The position numbers and the translations under genes were made by a program. 48,617 nt of DNA, taken from the IMG/VR virus record IMGVR_UViG_3300034061_004586, positions 1 through 48,617 of that record; one strand, written 5' to 3'. Each line of letters begins with the position of its first letter. Position 1 is the stretch's first letter. Positions 40,910 through 48,490 of the stretch are shown one piece after another. The notes beneath the pieces were generated by a model. That model saw only the letters and a list, made by a program, of their open reading frames with translations, had not been told where the DNA came from and did no database searches. Origin of the DNA: a virus.

Positions 40910-41175
40910 GCTTCCTCCTCCATCTCCATCTCCATCTCCTCGCCTTCCTCCTCCATCTCTTCCACGTCCTGACGACCGGACTCACCCAGCGTGATGCCGT
41001 CGAATCCGATGATCTCGACGGTGCCGCGCGGCGTGATGCGCCAATCAACCATGGCGGTACCAGACTCGCCGTCCAGCTTGAGCTCCTTAGGCGGGGTGAA
41101 CTCAACGGTCTCAACCTCCGCACCCATGCGGCCCATGCCGTCCATCTTTCGCTTACCCATCATTTGTCCGTACAT
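40906..41175 (-). CDS. Small acidic Met/Glu-rich protein
   Basis: 89 residues from ATG 41175, preceded by AGAAAGGG. A Met-rich N-terminus (MYGQMMGKRKMDGMGRMG) and a beta-like middle lead to a C-terminal tail of almost only Glu and Met after residue 70. It lies directly after the capsid gene. It could be a cement or capsid-stability protein, but no family is recognised. Confidence 0.6.
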   Translation of the reverse strand: MYGQMMGKRKMDGMGRMGAEVETVEFTPPKELKLDGESGTAMVDWRITPRGTVEIIGFDGITLGESGRQDVEEMEEEGEEMEMEMEEEA

Positions 41176-41204
41176 TGAAACCCTTTCTCTTGTTGGTGAG
41201 AGGT

Positions 41205-41244
41205 TGCCAGCATCTCGGTCTCGCCGAAAGGCTGCCAGCATCTC
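41205..41244 (-). repeat. Direct repeat pair in capsid 3' leader
   Basis: TGCCAGCATCTC occurs at 41205-41216 and 41233-41244, 28 bp apart, in the gap between the capsid gene and the small acidic gene. A small GCC-gaaa-GGC hairpin lies between them. They may be operator or processing sites. Confidence 0.5.
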
Positions 41245-41247
41245 AGA

Positions 41248-41273
41248 GGGGGCCCTCCCGAAGGAGAGCCCCC
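41248..41273 (-). other. Stable hairpin with UUCG loop after capsid gene
   Basis: Read on the minus strand, GGGGGC and CTCC pair with GGAG and GCCCCC around TTCG, with one mismatch. In RNA this is a UUCG tetraloop on a GC stem, 15 bp after the capsid stop. No T tract follows, so it is more likely a 3' mRNA stabiliser or attenuator than a complete terminator. Confidence 0.7.
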
Positions 41274-41287
41274 ATTGCTCTCTCAAA

Positions 41288-42889
41288 TCAAATCTGGAAC
41301 TCCAGAGTGACGTTGGTGCAGGGCACCGATTCGCTGTCGGTCGGATAGCCGCCGGACAGCTGGATCACGTTGCCAGAGACAACGCTCCAGGTGCCGGAGG
41401 AGGCGCCGAACTCGGCGTCCCAAGCAGCCTGCAACGCAACAACCAGAGCGGCCGGATCGACCGCGCTGATGCCCGCGTTGGTGACGATGTTGTCGTTGCA
41501 CAGGATGCCCGTGGTGCCGATGTTGTAGAGACCCGCATCGTTCGGGATCGCCGTGAACTGGACGGTCGTCCCGCAAACCGGATCCACAGAACTGTAGCTC
41601 TGGGCCGGGTTGCCAGGATCGGCCTCGCAGACCGGGACGATCTCGATGCAGCCGCGATCGACCTTGTGGAAGATGGCCTCGAGCCACTCCGGGTGCTCAG
41701 GCTTCACCGCCAGCTGGAAGTCGGCGATGAACTTGCCCTTGTTGCCGCGACTGTTGTCGATCGGGGCGCCAGCGCAGTCGGCACCGAGGTCGTTGGTGGC
41801 GAACTTCCACCGCCCACCGTAGTCCCGAACCATGAACGGCATATTCGGGTTCACGGCCTCGGGGCGGAACGGCAGCACGCGCAGCGCACGCGGGTTGTTG
41901 ACGTAGCTGATCTGGTACTGAGCGCGATCGTAGTCCTCGTTGAAGACAGACTTGATGCCCTCCGTGGCAGCCACGTTCTTGTACGGCAGCACCAGGGTGT
42001 AGTTGCCCGGGGTAGCCGTCGCGTTGAACTTCAGCGGGAACTGAAGGACCTTCACCATGAAGTCACCGACGAAGCCCATGAACCCGTACTTGAAGAACTC
42101 CTTCGCAGCCGGGGCGAACACGCCAAAACGCCAGGCGTCGTACAGGGTCGAGTTGGTCTTCTGGAGATACCGGAAGGTATCCTTGTCGGTGTGCAGCTGG
42201 AGGGAATCGTAGCCCTCCTTGCCGGCCTGGATGGCACCCAGGAAATACTGCCGAGTCACGCGGGACTGGAGGATTTCCGGGGTCAGCTTGCCGAGCGACG
42301 CCGCCGTGATGGGGGCCGCAGCGTTGTCGGTCACGCGCAGGGTGGTGTAACCGGCGCCGACCCAGGAGAAGTTGATCGGGGGCAGACCCGAGGCGCAGGC
42401 GAACGCGTTGCCACCGACCAGCGAACCGGAAAGCTCCATGGCCTTCCGCTGGAGGTAGTACGTGGTGATCCAGTTGGTGGCCGGCCGCAGCACGTCATCG
42501 ATGATCTGACGGAAGTGCTCCTTGGCCTTCGTCTTCGTCATGATCTGATCGAAGCACAGGATGTCGGAGCCCCAGGACTGCTTCTCCAGGGCGTACTCGT
42601 TGCGAGTCCAGCCCCAGCCGATCTTGTTCTCAGGCGGGTCGCACGGCTGCCCAGAGCAGGACGATCCGTTCACGCCTTCCCACGCCGTGGTGACGTTGGG
42701 GAACACGCTGTTGAATCGGTCAAACCGATGGGTGGTGCCGGAATACGCGTCGAACGATCCGGTGTTGTAGTATCCGATCAACCCGTCAAACGGTCGGATG
42801 TCCTTGAGCACTTCCTTGTCGTACACAGGCTCCTGCGAGACGAGGAATGAAGCAAACTGCTTGCAGCTGATTACATTTCCAGTGGCCAT
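41288..42889 (-). CDS. Probable major capsid protein
   Basis: 533 residues from ATG 42889 behind a strong AGGAGA ribosome site. It is a globular, aromatic and Asp/Gly-rich protein with a helical segment (FRQIIDDVLRPATNWITTYY) in the first third and a beta-rich C-terminal part (about 430-533) holding several Cys. Support for the capsid call: size, a strong ribosome site, hairpins on both sides, neighbouring fibre and decoration genes, and no better candidate. No HK97-fold signature could be checked by eye. Confidence 0.6.
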   Translation of the reverse strand: MATGNVISCKQFASFLVSQEPVYDKEVLKDIRPFDGLIGYYNTGSFDAYSGTTHRFDRFNSVFPNVTTAWEGVNGSSCSGQPCDPPENKIGWGWTRNEYALEKQSWGSDILCFDQIMTKTKAKEHFRQIIDDVLRPATNWITTYYLQRKAMELSGSLVGGNAFACASGLPPINFSWVGAGYTTLRVTDNAAAPITAASLGKLTPEILQSRVTRQYFLGAIQAGKEGYDSLQLHTDKDTFRYLQKTNSTLYDAWRFGVFAPAAKEFFKYGFMGFVGDFMVKVLQFPLKFNATATPGNYTLVLPYKNVAATEGIKSVFNEDYDRAQYQISYVNNPRALRVLPFRPEAVNPNMPFMVRDYGGRWKFATNDLGADCAGAPIDNSRGNKGKFIADFQLAVKPEHPEWLEAIFHKVDRGCIEIVPVCEADPGNPAQSYSSVDPVCGTTVQFTAIPNDAGLYNIGTTGILCNDNIVTNAGISAVDPAALVVALQAAWDAEFGASSGTWSVVSGNVIQLSGGYPTDSESVPCTNVTLEFQI

Positions 42890-42899
42890 TTTGGCTCTC

Positions 42900-42945
42900 C
42901 TGCCTCGGGGTTTGCTTCACCTACCCCTCCGAGACAACGAGGCAG
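42900..42945 (-). promoter_or_regulatory. 5' UTR stem-loop abutting capsid ribosome site
   Basis: CTGCCTCG (42900-42907) is repeated inverted as CGAGGCAG (42938-42945). On the mRNA the 3' arm runs straight into the AGGAGA site, so the stem would partly hide it. An alternative pairing of CTCGG with CCGAG (42929-42933) would leave it freer. This may tune capsid translation. The 43099-42946 stretch upstream shows no other gene or clear promoter. Confidence 0.5.
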
Positions 42946-43099
42946 ATTGCAGGCCCTGTTGGGCCATCAATCCAACCTCGGTGGCGAATCCGAGCCGTGG
43001 AACCGGCGAGCACCCTTCGGCGCTCTTGGCCAACTGGAATAACGCGCCCAGTTCGCGCCTGGTTGACGAAGTCAGGTGTTCTGTCTTGGGGGAAGCGTT

Positions 43100-43282
43100 C
43101 TACCGTTTCTTGCGGGTGTCAACGGGTTTCTCGGGCACCTCTGCAATCTTCCGGCCTACGTAGTCCTCGATGGCGATGATCAACACCGCCGTCTTCGTCC
43201 GGCGCGACCTGACGGCCTCGCTTTCCACCATCTCCGCAATCTCGATGGGCAGCCTGTAGCTGACCCGAACCGTGTTTTTCAT
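43100..43282 (-). CDS. Ribbon-helix-helix DNA-binding protein
   Basis: 60 residues from ATG 43282. KNTVRVSYRLPIEIAEMVES fits an N-terminal beta-ribbon followed by helix A, RRTKTAVLIIAIEDYVGRKI fits helix B, and a Lys/Arg tail ends it: the MetJ/Arc fold. Such dimers bind short inverted repeats. It is divergent from the helicase operon, with a 16-bp palindrome between, so it is probably an autorepressor that also controls the replication genes. Confidence 0.75.
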   Translation of the reverse strand: MKNTVRVSYRLPIEIAEMVESEAVRSRRTKTAVLIIAIEDYVGRKIAEVPEKPVDTRKKR

Positions 43283-43302
43283 GCCGTCAGTGTGTGCCTT
43301 GT

Positions 43303-43318
43303 GCTTGACACGTCAAGC
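43303..43318. promoter_or_regulatory. Palindromic operator with face-to-face -35 elements
   Basis: GCTTGAC (43303-43309), AC, GTCAAGC (43312-43318) is a perfect palindrome around a 2-bp centre. It holds TTGACA reading right (toward the helicase ATG 43344) and TTGACG reading left (toward the RHH ATG 43282). The -10 positions are not consensus. Half-site copies CGTCAAGC occur before the recT-like and lysis operons. Confidence 0.55.
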
Positions 43319-43343
43319 CCCAGAACGCAGCCTTCGGCTCACG

Positions 43344-44726
43344 ATGGAGCTCCGCCCGTACCAGAACCGTTTGGCGAACGACATCCGGGCCGCGTTTTCC
43401 TCGGGGGCCCGTCGCCCGCTGGCCGTGAGTCCGACCGGCTCCGGCAAGACCGTGCTTTTCAGCTACATCACCTCGCAGGTCCTCCAGCGCGGGTCCCGCG
43501 TGGTCATCATCGCGCATCGCCGGGAGATCCTCGACCAGATCAGCGGCACGCTCACACGGGTATCGGTCCCGCACGGCTTCATCCAAGCCGGCAAGCCCAT
43601 GTCGAAGCAGGCCGCGATGGTCGCCTCCATTCAGACACTCGGCCGGCGCCTGGATCAGGTCGAGCCTCCGGACTTGGTCATCATCGACGAGGCGCATCAC
43701 TCCGTCTCGAAGACCTACGTCGAAGTGTTTGCGCGATGGCCTGACACCCGATTCATCGGCGTGACGGCCACGCCGGAGCGGCTCGACGGAAAGGGCCTCG
43801 GAGCCATGTTCGACCGCATGGTTCTCGGGCCGTCCGTGCAGTGGCTCATCGACAACGGCTTCCTCGCGCGACCGGTCTACTACGCGCCCCGCGAGACGGT
43901 GGACCTGTCGGCCGTCGCCAAGATCGCCGGCGACTTCGATCGCGCCGAGGCCGAGGAACTCATCGACACCCCCAAGATCACCGGTGACGCCGTCAGCCAC
44001 TACCGGCGCCTGTGTCCTGGGCAGCGGGCGGTCGCGTTCTGCATTTCCGTCGCGCACGCCCAACACGTCGCCGATCAGTTCTGCGCGGCCGGCGTCCCTG
44101 CTGCCAGCATCGACGGCACGCTCGATCCCGAGGTCCGCGCGAAACGGGTGGCCGACCTCACAGCCGGCAGGATCCTCGTCCTGACCAGCTGCGAGCTCAT
44201 CTCCGAGGGGTTCGACCTGCCCGCTGTGAACGCCGCAATTCTTCTCCGGCCCACACACTCGCTGTCCATGCACCTCCAGCAGCTGGGTCGCGCGCTTCGG
44301 CCGTGCCCGGGCAAGACTCACGCCACCATCCTCGATCACGTCGGCAACTGCCTGCGCCACGGTCTCGCGGAGCAGGATCGCGCCTGGGACCTCGAGGGCC
44401 GCGAGAAGCGCGCGAAGAAATCCGTCCCCGTCGAGACCAAGCAGTGCTCGAAGTGCTTCGCCATCTTCACCGGCACAGTCTGCCCGCAGTGCGGACAGCA
44501 GCGCGAGGTCACGGCGCGCGAGGTCGAGCAGGTCGATGGCGAGCTCCAGCGCCTGTCCATCGAGGACATCGCAGCCAAGCGCGAGGCTCGCCGCGAGGAG
44601 GGCAAGTGCCGCACCCTCGAGGACTTCAAGGCGCTGGCCCGTGAGCGCGGATACAAGCCCGGCTGGGCCTATTTCCGTTGGCAGGCGCGCCAGCGCAAAT
44701 CTACCGTCCTCACCCACCTGCTATGA
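43344..44726 (+). CDS. SF2 DEAH helicase
   Basis: 460 residues from ATG 43344. ELRPYQNRL (2-10) is a Q-motif-like start, SPTGSGKT (29-36) Walker A, DEAH (115-118) motif II, TATPERLDGKG (141-151) motif III, and QQLGRALRP (312-320) motif VI. A zinc site CSKC (368-371) and CPQC (380-383) follows, then a helical tail. It resembles phage relatives of UvsW/RecG/DEAD-type restart helicases. It would unwind or remodel DNA in replication; it is the first gene of the operon. Confidence 0.9.
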   Translation: MELRPYQNRLANDIRAAFSSGARRPLAVSPTGSGKTVLFSYITSQVLQRGSRVVIIAHRREILDQISGTLTRVSVPHGFIQAGKPMSKQAAMVASIQTLGRRLDQVEPPDLVIIDEAHHSVSKTYVEVFARWPDTRFIGVTATPERLDGKGLGAMFDRMVLGPSVQWLIDNGFLARPVYYAPRETVDLSAVAKIAGDFDRAEAEELIDTPKITGDAVSHYRRLCPGQRAVAFCISVAHAQHVADQFCAAGVPAASIDGTLDPEVRAKRVADLTAGRILVLTSCELISEGFDLPAVNAAILLRPTHSLSMHLQQLGRALRPCPGKTHATILDHVGNCLRHGLAEQDRAWDLEGREKRAKKSVPVETKQCSKCFAIFTGTVCPQCGQQREVTAREVEQVDGELQRLSIEDIAAKREARREEGKCRTLEDFKALARERGYKPGWAYFRWQARQRKSTVLTHLL

Positions 44727-44742
44727 CTCATCGTTTCCGCCC

Positions 44743-45114
44743 ATGACCGAATCCGAACTCCAGGCTCTCATCCTCCGCGCCGCCGGCGGCCTGCCGCACG
44801 TCCGCGTCTTCCGCAACCAAGTCGGCGAGGGCTACGTCGGCAAGGCACTCCGCGATGCCGAGGGCGTCTTCCTCCGCGACGCGCGCCACGTCCGCATGGG
44901 CCTCTTCCCGGGCTCCGGCGACCTCATCGGCTGGCGCACGCTCCTGGTGACACCGGAGATGGTCGGCACGCCGATCGCCCAGTTCCTCTCCATCGAGGTC
45001 AAGACCCCCACCGGCAAGGTCCGGCCCGACCAGTCCAACTGGCTCGATCAGGTCAACCGCGCCGGCGGCCACGCCATCATCGTCCGATCGATCATCGACG
45101 CTGCCAACCTATGA
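44743..45114 (+). CDS. VRR-NUC family nuclease
   Basis: 123 residues from ATG 44743. RVFRNQVGEGYVG (21-33), LFPGSGDLIGW (54-64) and LSIEVKTPTGKVRPDQSNWL (82-101) follow the VRR-NUC order: an early Asn, G-S-x-D, E-x-K and Q-x-x-W/Y. This is a stand-alone PD-(D/E)XK enzyme of the type placed next to phage helicases. It may resolve branched replication structures. Its TGA overlaps the next ATG. Confidence 0.85.
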   Translation: MTESELQALILRAAGGLPHVRVFRNQVGEGYVGKALRDAEGVFLRDARHVRMGLFPGSGDLIGWRTLLVTPEMVGTPIAQFLSIEVKTPTGKVRPDQSNWLDQVNRAGGHAIIVRSIIDAANL

Positions 45115-45305
45115 AACCACGACTCCCATCCGACGCCACGCTGCATCAGGCCATCCGCCAGCCGGTTCCCGCCGGTCTCTCTCCCGAGGCGACCTACCTC
45201 TACCACGAACGCCTCGGGATGCTCTGCGGCATGGCAGACCCGACACCTGACCAACTCCGGATCGCGCTCCTCGATGCGCGCGAGTACGACCTCGAGCACG
45301 ACTGA
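45111..45305 (+). CDS. Small hypothetical protein between nuclease and primase
   Basis: 64 residues from ATG 45111 (ATGA overlap). It is a helical protein with TLHQAIRQPVPAGLSPEATY and an acidic end (LLDAREYDLEHD). The codon composition matches the replication genes around it. Similar short genes occur in phage replication operons without known role. Confidence 0.6.
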   Translation: MKPRLPSDATLHQAIRQPVPAGLSPEATYLYHERLGMLCGMADPTPDQLRIALLDAREYDLEHD

Positions 45306-45335
45306 CACCCTCTCCCAGCACCCTCTCCCAGCACC
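45306..45335 (+). repeat. 13-bp tandem repeat before primase-helicase
   Basis: CACCCTCTCCCAG occurs twice back to back (45306-45318, 45319-45331) with a partial third copy (CACC). It fills the 37-bp gap between genes. No ribosome site is visible in it. It may be slippage or a protein-binding site. Confidence 0.75.
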
Positions 45336-45342
45336 TACAAGC

Positions 45343-47580
45343 ATGACCCTCACAGAACTATCGGACGCTCTCTCCGTCCGTGTCGCAGACCTCTGCGCTC
45401 AACTCCTCCCCGCCGGCCGCCAGGTCGGCTCCCAGTGGATCGTCGGCAACGTCTTCGGGGACCCCGGCGACTCCATGTACGTCGAGCTCTCCGGCCCGAA
45501 GCAGGGCCTTTGGTACGACCACGCCGCTGGCAACGGTGGCGACCTCCTCGAGCTCATCGGCCAGAACCTCACGCTCCCGAAGGGCCGCGCCGCCCAGTGG
45601 GCCCGGGACTTCCTCGGTATCCGCGACGACTACCGCCCGACGCCTCGCCTGTTCGACCCTCTCAAGCACGGCCACCGCCGGGACGCCTCCGAACCCTACT
45701 CTTACGGCTCCGCCGCGTGGCCCTACCACGACGCCGACGGCAACATCCACGCCTACGTCGTCCGCTTCGATCGCCCGCCGACCCCGGAGCGCCCCAACGG
45801 TTCCAAGGACACCCTCCCGCTCCGTCTCCTCCCGCCGGACGGCGTCCTGCCTGATCCCCAGAACCCGCGTCACTGGCGCTGGAAGGGCTGGCCGAACCCG
45901 GAACCGGTCCCCCTCTTCAACCTCCATCTCCTCGCCCGGCGCCCGAACGACCCGGTCCTCATCGTGGAGGGCGAGAAAACCGCCGTCGCAGCCTCCAAGC
46001 TCTTCCCGTCCCACGTCGTCGTCACCTGGCAGGGCGGCTGCAAGCGTGTCGGGCGCGCCGCCATCGAACCGCTTCTGGACCGCGCCACACCGATCGTCCT
46101 CTGGCCTGACGCCGACAAACCGGGCCGTGACGCCATGGTCTACCTCAAGGCCCGCATCCCGTCCGCGCGCCTCGTCAACCTCCCGGACACACTCCCCGAC
46201 GGCTGGGACCTCGCCGACCCGGTCCCTGATGGCGTCTCCATCCAGGGTCTCCTCGACGCCGCTGGCGACCTGCCGCGCCCGGTTCCGGCGCAACCGGTTC
46301 CTGCGAGCCCAAACCCGCTCGACGACCTCCACTACGACCCGAACTCCGGCCAGTGGTGGATCCGCAACGCGTGGGGCGACTACGCCCAGATCAACTCCGA
46401 CCGTGTCCGCACGCACCTGACGGAGCACGGCGTCTCGCACGTCAAAGACCAGACCGGCTCCTCGGACCTCGACCGTGAGCTCCTGCGCCGCACCCGCGAC
46501 ACCCTCATCGAGTACGCCGGCCCGCTCGCCGGTCACCGCGCCGGCCTGTACGGCACCATCCTCGTCACCCGCTCGGTCAACCCGCTCCCGGGTGCTCCCG
46601 GCTCCTGCGCGCGCCTCCAGACCTACCTCTACAACCTCCTCGACCAGAACGACGACCAATACTGGCGCCTCATCTTCTGGCTCGCGCTCCGCCGGCAGGC
46701 CGTCCTGACGGGCGTCTGGCGAGCGTCGCAGGCCCTCGCGCTGGTCGGCCCGGCCGCGTGCGGCAAGTCCTTCGTGCAGTCTGCCGTCATCACACGCCTC
46801 CTCGGCAACCGCATCGCCAAGCCATACCGCTACATGAGCGGCGCCACCGACTTCAACGGCGACCTCTTCACCTCCGAGCACCTGTGCATCGAGGACGAGG
46901 CCCCCGGCCGCGACATCCATTCCAGGCGCACCCTCGGCTCCAACATCAAATCCATGCTGTTCAGCCAGAACCAGTCCTGCCACCCCAAGAACCGCCAAGC
47001 TATCACCCTCAAGCCCATCTGGGCCATGTCCATCTCCCTCAACGACGAGCCCGAGAACCTCCAAGTCCTCCCGCCCCTCGACCCATCCCTGATGGACAAG
47101 CTCATCATCCTCCGCTGCGTCCGCCAGACCCTCCCCTGGCCCGGCCCCGAAATCGAAGTCCTCAAGGACATCCTCGACACCGAACTGCCAGCCTTCGCCC
47201 ACTACCTCGACGGCCTCGCCGTCCCAGAACCCCTCTTCGAGCCCCGCTGCGGCCTCAAGGCCTACCAACACCCAGCCATCCTCGAGGAACTCATGCAGCT
47301 GTCACCAGAGCACCAACTCATCGGCCTCATCGACACCGTGATCTTCGAGAACGAGTTCCTTACCTGGCGAGGAACCGCCGCAGACCTCGAAACCGCCCTC
47401 CGCGACTCCAAGTACGCCCGCGAAGCCGACCGCCTCTTCCGCTTCAATACCGCCTGCGGAGTCTACCTCGCCCGCCTCCACGAACAGGACCCAACCAGAA
47501 TCCGGAAGTCGAAAACCAACGGCAAGGTCCGCTGGGACATCACACCGCCAGCGAACTACAATCGCGAAACGTGGTCTTGA
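45343..47580 (+). CDS. Primase-helicase (TOPRIM plus SF3-type ATPase)
   Basis: 745 residues from ATG 45343. After an N-terminal domain with a LWYDHAAGNGGDLLELI segment (57-72, DUF/CHC2-like core of phage primases), VEGEKTA (208-214) and WPDADKPG (254-261) give a TOPRIM fold with its acidic Mg sites. A Pro linker leads to the ATPase: GPAACGKS (469-476) Walker A and CIEDEA (515-520) Walker B, with a later SLNDEPENL segment of the phage/plasmid primase family. It would prime and unwind DNA at the fork. Confidence 0.85.
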   Translation: MTLTELSDALSVRVADLCAQLLPAGRQVGSQWIVGNVFGDPGDSMYVELSGPKQGLWYDHAAGNGGDLLELIGQNLTLPKGRAAQWARDFLGIRDDYRPTPRLFDPLKHGHRRDASEPYSYGSAAWPYHDADGNIHAYVVRFDRPPTPERPNGSKDTLPLRLLPPDGVLPDPQNPRHWRWKGWPNPEPVPLFNLHLLARRPNDPVLIVEGEKTAVAASKLFPSHVVVTWQGGCKRVGRAAIEPLLDRATPIVLWPDADKPGRDAMVYLKARIPSARLVNLPDTLPDGWDLADPVPDGVSIQGLLDAAGDLPRPVPAQPVPASPNPLDDLHYDPNSGQWWIRNAWGDYAQINSDRVRTHLTEHGVSHVKDQTGSSDLDRELLRRTRDTLIEYAGPLAGHRAGLYGTILVTRSVNPLPGAPGSCARLQTYLYNLLDQNDDQYWRLIFWLALRRQAVLTGVWRASQALALVGPAACGKSFVQSAVITRLLGNRIAKPYRYMSGATDFNGDLFTSEHLCIEDEAPGRDIHSRRTLGSNIKSMLFSQNQSCHPKNRQAITLKPIWAMSISLNDEPENLQVLPPLDPSLMDKLIILRCVRQTLPWPGPEIEVLKDILDTELPAFAHYLDGLAVPEPLFEPRCGLKAYQHPAILEELMQLSPEHQLIGLIDTVIFENEFLTWRGTAADLETALRDSKYAREADRLFRFNTACGVYLARLHEQDPTRIRKSKTNGKVRWDITPPANYNRETWS

Positions 47581-47613
47581 CGCAATCGCGAAAACGCATC
47601 ACCGTGCAACCGC

Positions 47614-48033
47614 ATGAATACAAAAACCATACTACGCAACATGAGGCCAGGAGAGAGCATTCTCGTCTCTGGGAACATGGCGACCGAGGCCGATCAGATG
47701 GGTGGGTTTGCTGTCCAGGGCAACTACCTCGTCTGCATCAACGACCCGAAGCGTTACGACGCTCCCATCATCTTCGGGCCCGACGGCTACCGCCGTGGAT
47801 TCAGCTGGATCAAAAACCTGCCTCCAGTCGGATGGACAGGCACGACCACTGAGCTCAAGGCCTACGTCCGGGATCCAGAGACGCTCACCTCGTTCGGTCG
47901 TCGCCTGCGGATCTTCAACGAAGCAACCAAGTGTTTCGATCGCATGACCAAGTGCTCCAACCGCCCATGGCGAGTCAGGGAAATCCCTGATGAATGCGAC
48001 CTCATCGACACCTTCATCCGAGACCCCCAATGA
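47614..48033 (+). CDS. Hypothetical protein downstream of primase
   Basis: 139 residues from ATG 47614. A beta-rich N-terminal region (SILVSGNMATEADQMGGFAV) precedes a positively charged region with RGFSWIKNLPPVGW and a Cys/Arg-rich C-terminus. The start TKTILRNMRPGES and composition are of a small alpha/beta protein of unknown role. Its stop overlaps the next ATG. Confidence 0.6.
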   Translation: MNTKTILRNMRPGESILVSGNMATEADQMGGFAVQGNYLVCINDPKRYDAPIIFGPDGYRRGFSWIKNLPPVGWTGTTTELKAYVRDPETLTSFGRRLRIFNEATKCFDRMTKCSNRPWRVREIPDECDLIDTFIRDPQ

Positions 48034-48398
48034 CCTGCCTCACCAAACTCATGCGGCTGCGGCATGGCAACATCCTCCACCGCGACGCCCATCATCCAGC
48101 ATCATGGGATCGCGCAGTCACACTCGCAAACCTCATGCCTCACCTCGAGGTCAGCGAGTTCATGATCACCCCGCAATTCAACTGCCCCAAAACCGAAATC
48201 ATCACCTCCAACGAAGGCCGAGAAATCGACTTCCCAGACGGCGGAACACACACCCTCAAGGATGTCTGGGAGACGCAACTCACCCCTCGGCTCAAAATCG
48301 AAACCCTCGAACTCCATCTTCGACTCCTCGCAAAGCACTTTCCGCAACTGGTGAGAAAAAGGCACGAAGAGGGAGCCATCTTGTGGTCATTCAAGTAA
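48030..48398 (+). CDS. Hypothetical protein, last gene of replication operon
   Basis: 122 residues from ATG 48030 (ATGA overlap). It begins with a basic His-rich helix (TKLMRLRHGNILHRDAHHPA), has a beta-hairpin-like middle (TEIITSNEGREIDFPDGG) and a C-terminal helix ending in EGAILWSFK. No family is recognised. A terminator follows 15 bp later. Confidence 0.6.
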   Translation: MTCLTKLMRLRHGNILHRDAHHPASWDRAVTLANLMPHLEVSEFMITPQFNCPKTEIITSNEGREIDFPDGGTHTLKDVWETQLTPRLKIETLELHLRLLAKHFPQLVRKRHEEGAILWSFK

Positions 48399-48413
48399 AC
48401 GCGTAAATCATCA

Positions 48414-48437
48414 CCCCCTGCTGAAGGGGGTTTTTTT
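48414..48437 (+). terminator. Rho-independent terminator of replication operon
   Basis: CCCCCT (48414-48419) pairs with AGGGGG (48425-48430) around a 5-nt loop, followed by seven T (48431-48437). It is 15 bp after the last gene. Confidence 0.9.
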
Positions 48438-48490
48438 GGGGCCTGTGATGGGTTCGACCATACCCTCCTACTTCGTTTTTCGCCTGGTTC
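48438..48490. other. Non-coding spacer leading into the repeat
   Basis: These 53 bases hold no gene. They are followed by the right repeat copy and continue across the junction into the non-coding control region at 1-433. A TTCGTTTTTCG stretch (48473-48483) resembles the first bases of the repeat (GGTTTTTCG). Confidence 0.5.

Noticed and set aside
43287-44717. 476-codon minus-strand frame opposite the helicase
   Set aside because: Shadow of a gene with complete SF2 motifs.
45358-47271. 637-codon open frame antisense to the primase-helicase gene
   Set aside because: It is a shadow from GC-rich third positions. The sense strand carries TOPRIM and Walker motifs; the antisense product is Val/Glu/Ala repetitive.
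46758-47852. 364-codon plus-strand frame over the end of the primase gene
   Set aside because: Pro/Arg/His-only composition and full overlap with the SF3 ATPase part.
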